Of a DNA stretch of 40,016 nt, positions 16,182 to 23,847 are shown piece after piece; position 1 is the stretch's first letter; each line of letters starts with the position of its first letter. The DNA comes from Hwanghaeella sp. (GTDB taxonomy: Bacteria > Pseudomonadota > Alphaproteobacteria > UBA8366 > Aestuariispiraceae). Location of the stretch: the NCBI GenBank assembly GCA_028282025.1, contig JANQIT010000066.1, positions 1 through 40,016 of the forward strand, in the 5' to 3' direction. Made by a program: the position numbers and the translations under genes. The notes below the pieces were generated by a model, which was given only the letters and a program-made list of their open reading frames with translations, searched no databases and was not told the origin of the DNA.

Positions 16182-17687
16182 TTATTCAGCCGCAGGCGCC
16201 TGTGCTGCGAACGGTCCCCCAACTTGCTCGGATGCGGTCTCGGCAAGTAACTTGATACCACTTTCGATACGGTCATCTGAAATGGAGGAGAAGCCAAGTC
16301 GAAAAAACTGACGGTGTTCTTCAGGATTGCTGAAGAAAATGTCGCCCGGTTCGACAAGGACGCCCCGCTCCATCGCCATCGCCGCCAAGCGGCGCGCATC
16401 GAACCCGTCCGGTCCGCGCACCCAAAAGGAGGTGCCGCCGAAGACCGGCACCTGCGACCAGCCGGGGAAATGATCCGCCAACGCTATTCCCAAGGTTTCC
16501 CAGCGCTTCAGATAGGCGCGGTGCAGCCGGTTGATCAGGGCGTCATGCCCGCCCAGCGAGAGGAACAGGGCGACCACGCGCTGGTTGTTGCCGGGCGGAT
16601 GCCGCAGCATCAGGCGTCTCAGCGCCCGCAGTTCCCGGATCAGTTCCGCATCGCCGACGATGAAGCCCATGCGCAGGCCTGGCATCAATGATTTCGACAA
16701 ACTGCCCACATGGATGACCCGCCCGGAGCGGTCCAGCGACTTCAGGGCCGGGGTCGGTTCGCCGCGGTAGTTGGTCTCGTACTCGTAATCGTCCTCGATA
16801 ATCAGCGCGTCGTTTTCGCCCGCCCATGTCAGCAAGGCCCGACGCCGGGCCAGACTCATCGTCTCGTTGGTCGGATACTGATGGCTGGGGGTCACGAAGA
16901 CCAGGTCCGCATCGCCCAGCATATCCGTGCGAATGCCTTCGCCGTCCACCGGCGTCGGGGACAGGTGCGGCGTCCGCAGCCGCAGCATATTGCGGATGTC
17001 CGGATAGCCCGGATCCTCGATCGCCACACGCGTGCTGTCCCGGACCAGCATATGGGCGATCAGGAACAGTGCGTTCTGCGCCCCCATGGTGATCAGAACC
17101 TCGTCCGGCGTCGCCTTGACGCCGCGCCGCATCAGAACTTTCTGAAGGATCTGTTCGACCAGCATCGGATCGTCGGCCGCGAACCGGTCATCGGTCCAGG
17201 CGTCCAGCCATTTCAGGCTCATCGACTGGCGCATGCAGTCCCGCCAGGCGCCGATGGGAAACAGCGTCGGGTCGACTTGCCCATACAGGAACGGATAGGG
17301 ATAGTCGTGCCAGTTCAAGGGTTTCGAGATGTTGGCCTGGGTGCTTGGATGCAGGCGCAGCTTTCTGCTCCAATCGACCGGATTGGCCGGTTCCGGCGGC
17401 GGCGCTTCCTCTGCGGGAACGTCTGCAAGGCCGACCCCGGCATCCTCGGCCACATAGAAGCCCGACCGCTCCCGGGCCACCAGGAAGCCGTCCGCGGCAA
17501 GCGCCTGATAGGCCAGCATGACCGTGTTGCGCGATACCGTCAGGCGGCGCGCCATGGCGCGGGTCGACGGGACCGGCGCGCCCGGCGCCAACTGTCCGGC
17601 CAGCATGGCCGACACCAACATTTCCCGAATCTGCGCCTGCAGCGTTTTCGATGTGTCCCGTTCGACATGGAACAGGCTGTACCGCAT
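16182..17687 (-). CDS. tauR: MocR-family regulator TauR (GntR wing-helix fused to aminotransferase)
   Basis: Transcriptional regulator of the MocR/GabR/PdxR class, 501 aa. Residues ~10-80 form a GntR-type winged helix (PVPSTRAMARRLTVSRNTVM, then ALAADGFLVARERSGFYVAE). Residues ~125-490 are a type I aminotransferase fold with the PLP lysine probably K332 (HVGSLSKSLMPGLRMG) and the IEDDYEYE segment before it. I used ATG 17687, with GAGGTG upstream; the longer reading to 17768 adds Cys-rich non-homologous residues and runs into the control region. It is divergent from tpa. Characterised TauR proteins activate taurine genes in response to taurine through direct repeats; such repeats lie between the genes. 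Confidence 0.9.
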   Translation of the reverse strand: MRYSLFHVERDTSKTLQAQIREMLVSAMLAGQLAPGAPVPSTRAMARRLTVSRNTVMLAYQALAADGFLVARERSGFYVAEDAGVGLADVPAEEAPPPEPANPVDWSRKLRLHPSTQANISKPLNWHDYPYPFLYGQVDPTLFPIGAWRDCMRQSMSLKWLDAWTDDRFAADDPMLVEQILQKVLMRRGVKATPDEVLITMGAQNALFLIAHMLVRDSTRVAIEDPGYPDIRNMLRLRTPHLSPTPVDGEGIRTDMLGDADLVFVTPSHQYPTNETMSLARRRALLTWAGENDALIIEDDYEYETNYRGEPTPALKSLDRSGRVIHVGSLSKSLMPGLRMGFIVGDAELIRELRALRRLMLRHPPGNNQRVVALFLSLGGHDALINRLHRAYLKRWETLGIALADHFPGWSQVPVFGGTSFWVRGPDGFDARRLAAMAMERGVLVEPGDIFFSNPEEHRQFFRLGFSSISDDRIESGIKLLAETASEQVGGPFAAQAPAAE

Positions 17688-17752
17688 GGTCTGGCACCTC
17701 GCACAATCAGGCCGGCACCTTTTCGCCAAGCCCTCGCACAGCTTCCAGCACT

Positions 17753-17786
17753 CTGGCCCTATTATCAAGCTAAACTGGTTCTATTA
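17753..17786 (+). promoter_or_regulatory. Direct-repeat operator for TauR between tauR and tpa
   Basis: Two direct repeats with the common form CTGGnnCTATTA lie exactly 22 bases apart: CTGGCCCTATTA at 17753-17764 and CTGGTTCTATTA at 17775-17786, i.e. two helical turns, as MocR-family operators usually are. They sit 72-105 bases before the tpa ATG, upstream of where a tpa promoter would be and within the tauR/tpa divergent region. A further CTGG occurs at 17794. Related half-sites are upstream of tauA and xsc. Confidence 0.65.
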
Positions 17787-17857
17787 GCGGTGACTGGTCT
17801 CGCCCATAGTCGCCGCAATGGCCATGGGGCCGCCTTCACAAACAGGGGATCGCCACG

Positions 17858-19195
17858 ATGAACATGCTCGCAAAACCGCTTGAGCGATTTGCAACCAATT
17901 CCTTGGAACAGCAGTGGATGCCGTTCACGGCGAACCGGGAGTTCAAGAACGCGCCGCGCCTGGTGACTAAAAGCGAGGGCATGTATCTCTGGAACCAGAA
18001 CGGCGACCGGCTGATCGACGCCTGTTCCGGCCTGTTCAACGTGGCCGCCGGACATGGACGCAAGGAGATCGCGGACGCGGTCTATGCGCAGATGGTGCAG
18101 AACGACTACGCCTCGCCGTTCCAGACCAGCCACCCAACAGCCTTCGCCTTCGCCGCGAAACTGACCCAGATCCTGCCGGAACCCTTCAACCACGTATTCT
18201 TCACGAATTCGGGGTCGGAGTCGATCGACACCGCGCTGAAAATGGCGATGGCCTATCACCGGGCCCGCGGCGACGGACAGCGGATCCGCTTCGTTTCGCG
18301 CGAGCGCGCCTATCACGGCGTGAATATGGGGGGTGTCTCCCTGTCGGGCATGGTGAAGAACCGCGAGACATTCCCGGTCGTGATGCCGAACATCGTCATG
18401 ATGCGCCACACCTGGAGCGATGATGAACTGTTCGTGCGCGGGCAGCCTGTCAACGGTGCGGAACTGGCGAACGACCTGCAGCGCCATTGCGAAACCTATG
18501 GCGGATCGACCATCGCGGCTGTCTTTGTGGAGCCGGTCGCCGGCTCCACCGGCACGCTGGTGCCGCCGGCCGGATATCTGGAGCGCTTGCGCGAAATTTG
18601 CGATCAGCACGGCATCCTGCTGGTGTTCGATGAAGTGATCACCGGGTTCGGGCGGCTGGGTGCGCCCTTCGCGTCGCAGAAGTTCGGCGTGATGCCCGAC
18701 ATCATCACAATGGCCAAGGCGCTGACCAACGGCTCGATCCCGATGGGGGCCGTGGCCGCCAGCGACGAGATTTACGAAACCGTCACCGGGGCCGCACCGG
18801 AAAACGCCATCGAGTTTTTCCATGGCTATACCTATTCCGGCCATCCGGCCGCCTGTGCCGCCGGTCTCGCCACCCTGCAGATCTATGAGGACGAGGGCCT
18901 GTTCGACCGCGCGGCGGAGATGTCCGATTATTTCCTGGATGCGATCTGGTCGCTGAAGGATCTGCCCATCGTGAAGGACCTGCGCGGCATCGGCATGATG
19001 GCCGGTGTTGAAGTGCATCCGGAGCCCGGCAAACCAGGCATTCGCGGCAATGCACTGCAGGGCAAGCTGTTCTGGAACGGCGCGCACTGCAAGTTCACCG
19101 GCGACACGGCCATCGTGGCTCCGTCGCTGATCGCGGAAAAATCCCACATCGACGAAATCGTCGATGCGTTCCGGCGCACCTTGTCGGACGTTTAG
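17858..19195 (+). CDS. tpa: Taurine (omega-amino acid):pyruvate aminotransferase
   Basis: Class III PLP aminotransferase, 445 aa, expected to convert taurine and pyruvate into sulfoacetaldehyde and alanine. The N-terminal WMPFTANREFKNAPR and FFTNSGSESIDTALKMAM are hallmarks of the beta-alanine/omega-amino acid transaminase group. The cofactor Asp is in LLVFDEVITGFGRLG and the PLP lysine is K287 (MAKALTNGSIPMGA). AGGGG lies about 9 bases upstream of the ATG. Sequence motifs alone fit a beta-alanine or general omega-transaminase. The assignment to taurine rests on its position divergent from tauR and close to tauABC, ackA and xsc. It ends 2 bases from ackA, tail to tail. Confidence 0.82.
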   Translation: MNMLAKPLERFATNSLEQQWMPFTANREFKNAPRLVTKSEGMYLWNQNGDRLIDACSGLFNVAAGHGRKEIADAVYAQMVQNDYASPFQTSHPTAFAFAAKLTQILPEPFNHVFFTNSGSESIDTALKMAMAYHRARGDGQRIRFVSRERAYHGVNMGGVSLSGMVKNRETFPVVMPNIVMMRHTWSDDELFVRGQPVNGAELANDLQRHCETYGGSTIAAVFVEPVAGSTGTLVPPAGYLERLREICDQHGILLVFDEVITGFGRLGAPFASQKFGVMPDIITMAKALTNGSIPMGAVAASDEIYETVTGAAPENAIEFFHGYTYSGHPAACAAGLATLQIYEDEGLFDRAAEMSDYFLDAIWSLKDLPIVKDLRGIGMMAGVEVHPEPGKPGIRGNALQGKLFWNGAHCKFTGDTAIVAPSLIAEKSHIDEIVDAFRRTLSDV

Positions 19196-19197
19196 GA

Positions 19198-20376
19198 TCA
19201 GGCGTTTAGGATTTTCCGGCAGGAGGCGGCGATCACCGCCTCCTCGTTGGTGGGAATGACATAGGCGGGCGGTCTCTTCGTTGCTTCGGTGATGCAGAGG
19301 CCGCCCGTTTCATTTGCCGCCTTGTCCAGGGCGCAGCCCAACCAGGCGCATCCTTCGACAACCGCCGCTCGGATGGGGGCGGCGTTTTCGCCGATGCCCG
19401 CGGTGAAGACCAGGGCGTCGATCCCGCCGATCTCCGCCGCCATCGCGCCGATCTCCCGCACGATGCGCCGCACATAGACCTCCACCGCCAGCTTCGCCGC
19501 CGGATCGCCGCTGGCCAACAGGGTTCGCATGTCGTTGGACAGTCCCGACAGGCCCTTCAACCCGCTCTCTTTGAACAGGGTCTGACGGACCTGTTCCGGG
19601 CTCATACCCAGTTCCTCGAACAGGAACAGGATGGCTCCGGGGTCGGTCAGTCCGGGCCGTTCGCCCATCACCAACCCGTCGAGCGGGGTGAAGCCCATGG
19701 TCGTCGCCCGGCTTTCGCCCGCGACCAGACCGCAGAGGCTGGCCCCATTGCCCAGATGCGCGACCACGGTGCGGCCCGCGGCCGCTGTGGAATCGATTTC
19801 CGGCAGCCGGTTGGCGATCCACTGATAGGACTGGCCGTGGAAGCCGTACCGCCGCACCCCCTTGTCCCGAATTTCGGCGGGCAGAGCCAGGGTCCGCGCC
19901 GCTTCCGGAATCGTTGCGTGGAACGCGGTATCGAAGCAGGCAACCTGCGTCATGTCCGGCCACAGGCTGCGGACGGCCTGAATGGCGGCGATATTGTGCG
20001 GTTGGTGGGTGCGCGCCAGGGGGATTAAATCCCGCAGCGCGTCAAGGGTGGCGTCGTCAACCGGAACCGGCTTTCCGAAACGGTCGCCCCCATGCACCAC
20101 CCGGTGCCCGGCGACGCCGATCCGCAAACCCGAAAGGGCTTCCAACTGCGGAAGCAGCCAGGCCAAGGCGGTTTCGTGGCTGTCCCCGGCGCCGCCGGGC
20201 AGGGGGGGCAGCGGCAGCCGTTCGCCCGCCGCGTCCTTGGCCGTCACGCCGGCATCCGCGCCGATCCGGTCGACCTGCGCGGTCAGGGCCGCGGCGTCTC
20301 CCCCGTCCAGGGGAAAGACCGCGGCCTTGATGCTGGACGACCCCGCATTGACGACCAGGATGCCGCCGCCGGTCAT
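19198..20376 (-). CDS. ackA: Acetate kinase
   Basis: Cytoplasmic acetate/propionate kinase, 392 aa, interconverting acetyl phosphate + ADP and acetate + ATP. Diagnostic segments are VVNAGSSSIKAAVF at the N-terminus, GHRVVHGG near 95, FDTAFHATIP near 152, RRYGFHGQSY near 175, HLGNGASL near 207, and the AGIGENA segment in the C-terminal domain. It begins 25 bases after the xsc stop on the same strand, so the two are co-transcribed. Acetyl phosphate made by Xsc is its substrate, allowing ATP to be made. Many taurine clusters carry phosphotransacetylase (pta) here; none is in this window. Confidence 0.93.
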   Translation of the reverse strand: MTGGGILVVNAGSSSIKAAVFPLDGGDAAALTAQVDRIGADAGVTAKDAAGERLPLPPLPGGAGDSHETALAWLLPQLEALSGLRIGVAGHRVVHGGDRFGKPVPVDDATLDALRDLIPLARTHQPHNIAAIQAVRSLWPDMTQVACFDTAFHATIPEAARTLALPAEIRDKGVRRYGFHGQSYQWIANRLPEIDSTAAAGRTVVAHLGNGASLCGLVAGESRATTMGFTPLDGLVMGERPGLTDPGAILFLFEELGMSPEQVRQTLFKESGLKGLSGLSNDMRTLLASGDPAAKLAVEVYVRRIVREIGAMAAEIGGIDALVFTAGIGENAAPIRAAVVEGCAWLGCALDKAANETGGLCITEATKRPPAYVIPTNEEAVIAASCRKILNA

Positions 20377-20401
20377 CGGCCTAACCGCCGAGCGGCCGCC
20401 G

Positions 20402-22183
20402 TTACGCGACGCCGGCTTGGGGCCGCATGTCCGCCGGGTCGATGCCGGCGACTTGTACCGGCGCTTTCATAGCGTCGCGGCGGAAGGGCTCGCCCAGTTC
20501 CTGGTTCAGAACGACCTCGATGAAGACCGTCTCATTGCGGTTCATTTGGCCGTCGATGGCGTCCTTCAGGGCGTCGGTCAGTTCCTGCATGCTGCGCACC
20601 TGCACGCCTTTCAGACCGCAGGCATCGGCAACCTTGGCGTATTCGACGCCTAGATTCAGTTCGGTGCCGACAAAGTTGTCGTCGAACCACAGGGTGGTGT
20701 TCCGCTTTTCCGCGCCCCACTGATAGTTCCGGAAGATCACCATGGTGATCGGCGGCCAGTCGTTCCGCCCGCAGGAGGTCATTTCGTTCATTGAAATGCC
20801 GAACGCGCCGTCGCCGGCGAAGCCGACGACCGGGGTGTCCGGGCAGCCGATCTTCGCGCCGAGGATCGAGGGCAGGCCATAGCCGCACGGTCCGAACAGG
20901 CCGGGGGCGAGGTATTTCCGCCCCTGTTCGAAACTGGGATAGGCGTTGCCGATGGCGCAGTTGTTGCCGATGTCGGAAGAGATGATCGCTTCCTTGGGCA
21001 GGGCCGCCTGGATGGCGCGCCAGGCCATGCGCGGGCTCATCCGTTCCGGCTCGCGGTTGCGCGCGCGTTCGTTCCAGGTGGTGCCCGGGTCGTCGTCCTC
21101 GTGATCCATGCTGCTCAGCGTTTGCAGCCAGGCCGACTTGGTCTGATGGACCAGGGCCTCGCGCTCGGCCCGTCCCGCGTCGCCCGCGGTGGCGGACAGT
21201 TTGCCCAGGATCTGTTCGGCGACCATTTTCGCGTCGCCCTGGATGCCGACGGAAACCTTCTTGGTCAGGCCGATCCGGTCGGCGTTGATATCGACCTGGA
21301 TCACCTTGGCGTCCTTCGGCCAATAGTCGATGCCGTAGCCGGGCAGGGTGGAGAAGGGATTCAGGCGGGTGCCCAGGGCCAGGACCACGTCGGCCTTGGA
21401 AATGATCTCCATCGCCGCCTTCGAACCGTTATAGCCCAGCGGGCCGCAGCTCAGCGGGTGGCTGCCCGGGAAGGCGTCATTATGCTGGTAGTTGCAGCAG
21501 ACCGGCGCGGAAAGCCGTTCGGCCAGGGCCGCGGAAGAGGGAATGGCCCCCGACAGCACCACGCCGGCGCCGTTCAGGATGACCGGGAATTTCGCTTCGG
21601 ACAGCAGCTTGGCCGCATCGGCGATGCCTTGCTGGCCGCCCGGGGAGCGTTCGATATTAACGACCTGGGGCAGGTCGATATCGATCACCTGGGTCCAGTA
21701 GTCGCGCGGCACGTTGATCTGCGCCGGGGCGGATCCGCGCCAGGATTTCTCGATCACCCGGTTCAGGACTTCGGCCATGCGCGACGGGTCGCGCACTTCT
21801 TCCTGATAGCAGACCATGTCCTTGAAAAGCGCCATCTGTTCGACTTCCTGGAAACCGCCCTGGCCGATCGTCTTATTCGCCGCCTGCGGCGTGACCAGAA
21901 GCATCGGCGTGTGGTTCCAATAGGCGGTCTTGATCGGCGTGACGAAGTTGGTGATGCCGGGGCCGTTCTGCGCGACCGCCATCGCCATCTTGCCGGTGGA
22001 CCGGGTGTAGCCGTCAGCGGACATGCCCGCATTGCATTCGTGCGCGCAGTCCCAGAACTTGATTCCGGCCTGGGGGAAAAGGTCGGAAATCGGCATCATC
22101 GCCGACCCGATGATCCCGAACGCATGTTCGATCCCATGCATCTGCAGGACTTTGATGAAAGCTTCCTCGGTGGTCATTTTCAT
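20402..22183 (-). CDS. xsc: Sulfoacetaldehyde acetyltransferase
   Basis: Thiamine-diphosphate enzyme of the acetolactate-synthase fold, 593 aa, splitting sulfoacetaldehyde with phosphate to give sulfite and acetyl phosphate. The N-terminal GIIGSAMMPISDLFPQAG and CAHECNAGMSADGYTR (probable cofactor-activating Glu49) are characteristic of Xsc; the ThDP motif is GDG at 457-459 with N486 downstream. Both distinguish it from ordinary acetolactate synthases. ATG 22183 has GGAGGGAG about 7 bases upstream. A longer reading to 22714 crosses a tRNA and its terminator and is rejected. Xsc, ackA, tpa, tauR and tauABC define a taurine dissimilation island. Released sulfite needs oxidation or export. Confidence 0.93.
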   Translation of the reverse strand: MKMTTEEAFIKVLQMHGIEHAFGIIGSAMMPISDLFPQAGIKFWDCAHECNAGMSADGYTRSTGKMAMAVAQNGPGITNFVTPIKTAYWNHTPMLLVTPQAANKTIGQGGFQEVEQMALFKDMVCYQEEVRDPSRMAEVLNRVIEKSWRGSAPAQINVPRDYWTQVIDIDLPQVVNIERSPGGQQGIADAAKLLSEAKFPVILNGAGVVLSGAIPSSAALAERLSAPVCCNYQHNDAFPGSHPLSCGPLGYNGSKAAMEIISKADVVLALGTRLNPFSTLPGYGIDYWPKDAKVIQVDINADRIGLTKKVSVGIQGDAKMVAEQILGKLSATAGDAGRAEREALVHQTKSAWLQTLSSMDHEDDDPGTTWNERARNREPERMSPRMAWRAIQAALPKEAIISSDIGNNCAIGNAYPSFEQGRKYLAPGLFGPCGYGLPSILGAKIGCPDTPVVGFAGDGAFGISMNEMTSCGRNDWPPITMVIFRNYQWGAEKRNTTLWFDDNFVGTELNLGVEYAKVADACGLKGVQVRSMQELTDALKDAIDGQMNRNETVFIEVVLNQELGEPFRRDAMKAPVQVAGIDPADMRPQAGVA

Positions 22184-22282
22184 GGATTTTCTCCCTCCGC
22201 GACGCCCTGGTCGGGACGTGGTTGATCGGACGCCCAGGCGTCTGTGTTCCGACACAGGTTGTAGTATGGCGGACGTGCGGGG

Positions 22283-22328
22283 GCTTAGGGCCAGTTGAAG
22301 CCAATCTTCCGTGGGGCTGGTACTATTC
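22283..22328. promoter_or_regulatory. Pair of TauR-like half-sites upstream of xsc
   Basis: The minus strand at 22294-22283 reads CTGGCCCTAAGC, whose first nine bases equal the first repeat at tpa, and points toward xsc (100-111 bases from its ATG). The plus strand at 22317-22328 reads CTGGTACTATTC, matching the second tpa repeat at 10 of 12 positions. They are back to back with 22 bases between. This suggests that xsc-ackA is controlled by TauR too. The unusual orientation lowers confidence. Confidence 0.45.
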
Positions 22329-22349
22329 CATGCGGGGATGGGCAGAAAC

Positions 22350-22371
22350 AAAAAAACCCTCGCAAGGAGGG
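22350..22371 (-). terminator. Terminator downstream of tRNA-Gln
   Basis: On the minus strand GCCCTCCTTGCGAGGGTTTTTTT: stem CCCTC/GAGGG (22357-22371), loop of five, then seven T residues. It lies 9 bases past the tRNA 3' end, separating that transcript from xsc, which therefore needs its own promoter in 22184-22350. Confidence 0.85.
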
Positions 22372-22380
22372 CTTTCTCGT

Positions 22381-22455
22381 TGGCTGGGGTGGCTGGATTC
22401 GAACCAGCGCATGGCGGTACCAAAAACCGCTGCCTTACCGCTTGGCTACACCCCA
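22381..22455 (-). tRNA. tRNA-Gln (anticodon TTG), 75 nt, CCA encoded
   Basis: The minus strand reads TGGGGTG...CACCCCA with an encoded GCCA end. A 7-base acceptor stem, D-loop AGCCAAGCGGTAAGGC, anticodon stem GCGGT/ACCGC with loop TTTTGGT (anticodon TTG), and TΨC arm CTGGTTCGAATCCAG are all intact. The overall sequence is the standard bacterial glutamine tRNA. It lies 101 bases past the ferredoxin gene and ends at a terminator. Confidence 0.97.
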
Positions 22456-22556
22456 TCGATGGCGCGCAATCTAGGGATTTCGATCCGGTCCGGCAAGAGG
22501 GTCGCACGCAAAATCGCCCGGCTGTTCCACATCTATTTTCCGTCTGTTCGAAACTT

Positions 22557-22904
22557 TCATCCGCCCGGATAGAAAGCGCCGAACGGAAGCCCGTCCTCCG
22601 CCGGACGGGTTCCGCAGCGTGCTTCCAACACGTCAAGGATCGCGGGCAGGTCCCCGTCCTGTACGCCGAGCAGGAAGGACCCGCCAGGCGCGAAGCGCAT
22701 GCTGGGACCGTCATGGCATTTGTTCAGACAGTGGATGCGTTCGACCGCAACGTCGATCCGCCGCGCCCGAACGCCGGCCTCCAGCGCTTCAGCCAGCCGT
22801 TCCGAGCCCCGCCCCCCGCAACAGGGCTTGTTCGATCCGCTGATCGGATTGACGCAGACCAGGAGCTTTGCCGGTTTACCGCCCCCGCCGTCGAGCTTGC
22901 GCAT
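22557..22904 (-). CDS. Thioredoxin-like [2Fe-2S] ferredoxin
   Basis: Small cytoplasmic protein, 115 aa, of the Shethna/NuoE-like 2Fe-2S ferredoxin type. Cysteines fit the cluster pattern: C17 in LLVCVNPISG, C28-C29 in KPCCGGRGS, and C59-x3-C63 in HCLNKCHDGP; C97 is extra. ATG 22904 is chosen because it follows the ispE stop by 17 bases; an ATG at 22967 would overlap ispE and lacks a good site. The redox partner is unknown. It is the third gene of a TPR protein, ispE, ferredoxin row. Confidence 0.82.
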   Translation of the reverse strand: MRKLDGGGGKPAKLLVCVNPISGSNKPCCGGRGSERLAEALEAGVRARRIDVAVERIHCLNKCHDGPSMRFAPGGSFLLGVQDGDLPAILDVLEARCGTRPAEDGLPFGAFYPGG

Positions 22905-22921
22905 CACCGCACCCGTGGCGT

Positions 22922-23797
22922 TCAGACCAGGGAAGGCATGGCCAGGCCGGTCGCCTGACGCCACCAATGATCCGGGGCGTCAAGGTCGGCGGCCGCCTTC
23001 TCAGCCGCGGCGGGGCTGTCGAACAGGCCGAAACAGGTCGCGCCGCTGCCGGACATCCGCGCCAGCCTGCAGCCCGGCGTATGGTCCAACGCGTAGAGGA
23101 CGTCTTCCACCGCCGGGCACAGTTTGATCGCCGCCCCGGTCAGATCGTTGGCGCGGTCTTCCAGAAAACGGGCCAACTTCGGCACGGTATCGATATCCGC
23201 GTCCGGTTCGGCCGTGTTCGGAGAGAAGCCCCCGGTTCGCGCCTTGAAGACCGAGGGGGTCGATAGTTTCACGCCCGGATTGACCAGCAGGACCCCGGCT
23301 TCGGGTAAGGTCGGGGAGGCGATCAGGTCCTGGCCGATGCCCGATGCGAAGGAAGGCCTGCGATAGAGGCAGGCCGGCACGTCCGCGCCCAACGGTTTGC
23401 CGATGGTCAGCAGGTCCACTTTCTTGCCGGTGTCCAGACGCCAGAGCCGGCTTGCGGCCCACATGGCCGCCGCCGCGTCCGCCGATCCTCCGCCCACACC
23501 CGCCGCCAGCGGAATGCGCTTGGAAAGCGTGATATGCGCGGATGTGATTTCCCCGGCGTCGTGGCGCAGCGCATTCACCGCGCGGGTGACCAGATTGTCC
23601 TCGCCCTGCGGCAGTTCATCGGCGAACGGGCCGTTGGCGGAAATCCGCAGCGTGTCGGACGGTTCCGCCGAAATCTCGTCGCCGAAGCCGGTAAAAGCGA
23701 TCAGCGTATCGACCTCGTGATAGCCGTCTTCGCGTCTGCCGGTGACGTGCAGATACAGATTGATCTTCACCGGCGCATGAACCGTCACACGCGTCAT
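22922..23797 (-). CDS. ispE: 4-diphosphocytidyl-2-C-methyl-D-erythritol kinase
   Basis: GHMP-family kinase of the methylerythritol phosphate isoprenoid pathway, 291 aa, phosphorylating the 2-OH of CDP-ME. The N-terminal KINLYLHVTGRREDGYHEVD is the IspE signature. The ATP-binding glycine-rich motif is IPLAAGVGGGSADAAAAM near residue 92-108. The C-terminal GHMP motif is MSGSGATCFGLF near 252. G-rich sequence (GGGGGCAGGGT) precedes the ATG at 23797. Essential housekeeping enzyme. Confidence 0.95.
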   Translation of the reverse strand: MTRVTVHAPVKINLYLHVTGRREDGYHEVDTLIAFTGFGDEISAEPSDTLRISANGPFADELPQGEDNLVTRAVNALRHDAGEITSAHITLSKRIPLAAGVGGGSADAAAAMWAASRLWRLDTGKKVDLLTIGKPLGADVPACLYRRPSFASGIGQDLIASPTLPEAGVLLVNPGVKLSTPSVFKARTGGFSPNTAEPDADIDTVPKLARFLEDRANDLTGAAIKLCPAVEDVLYALDHTPGCRLARMSGSGATCFGLFDSPAAAEKAAADLDAPDHWWRQATGLAMPSLV

Positions 23798-23817
23798 ACC
23801 CTGCCCCCAATTTTACT

Positions 23818-23840
23818 CGCGCCGCCGCGATGGCGGCGCG
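23818..23840 (-). terminator. GC-rich hairpin between TPR gene and ispE (weak terminator or attenuator)
   Basis: Nine-base perfect stem CGCGCCGCC/GGCGGCGCG with loop GCGAT, immediately past the TPR gene stop. The bases after it on the minus strand (GAGTAAAATTGGGG) lack a proper T-run, so it may only attenuate or stabilise mRNA. Confidence 0.4.
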
Positions 23841-23847
23841 CATCCCG

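Noticed and set aside
17765..19147. Minus-strand open frame opposite the aminotransferase
   Set aside because: The plus-strand frame has all class III aminotransferase motifs; the opposite frame has none and overlaps the tauR/tpa control region.
22184..22714. N-terminal extension of xsc to 22714
   Set aside because: It would read through tRNA-Gln and its terminator. ATG 22183 has a strong ribosome binding site and the usual Xsc length.
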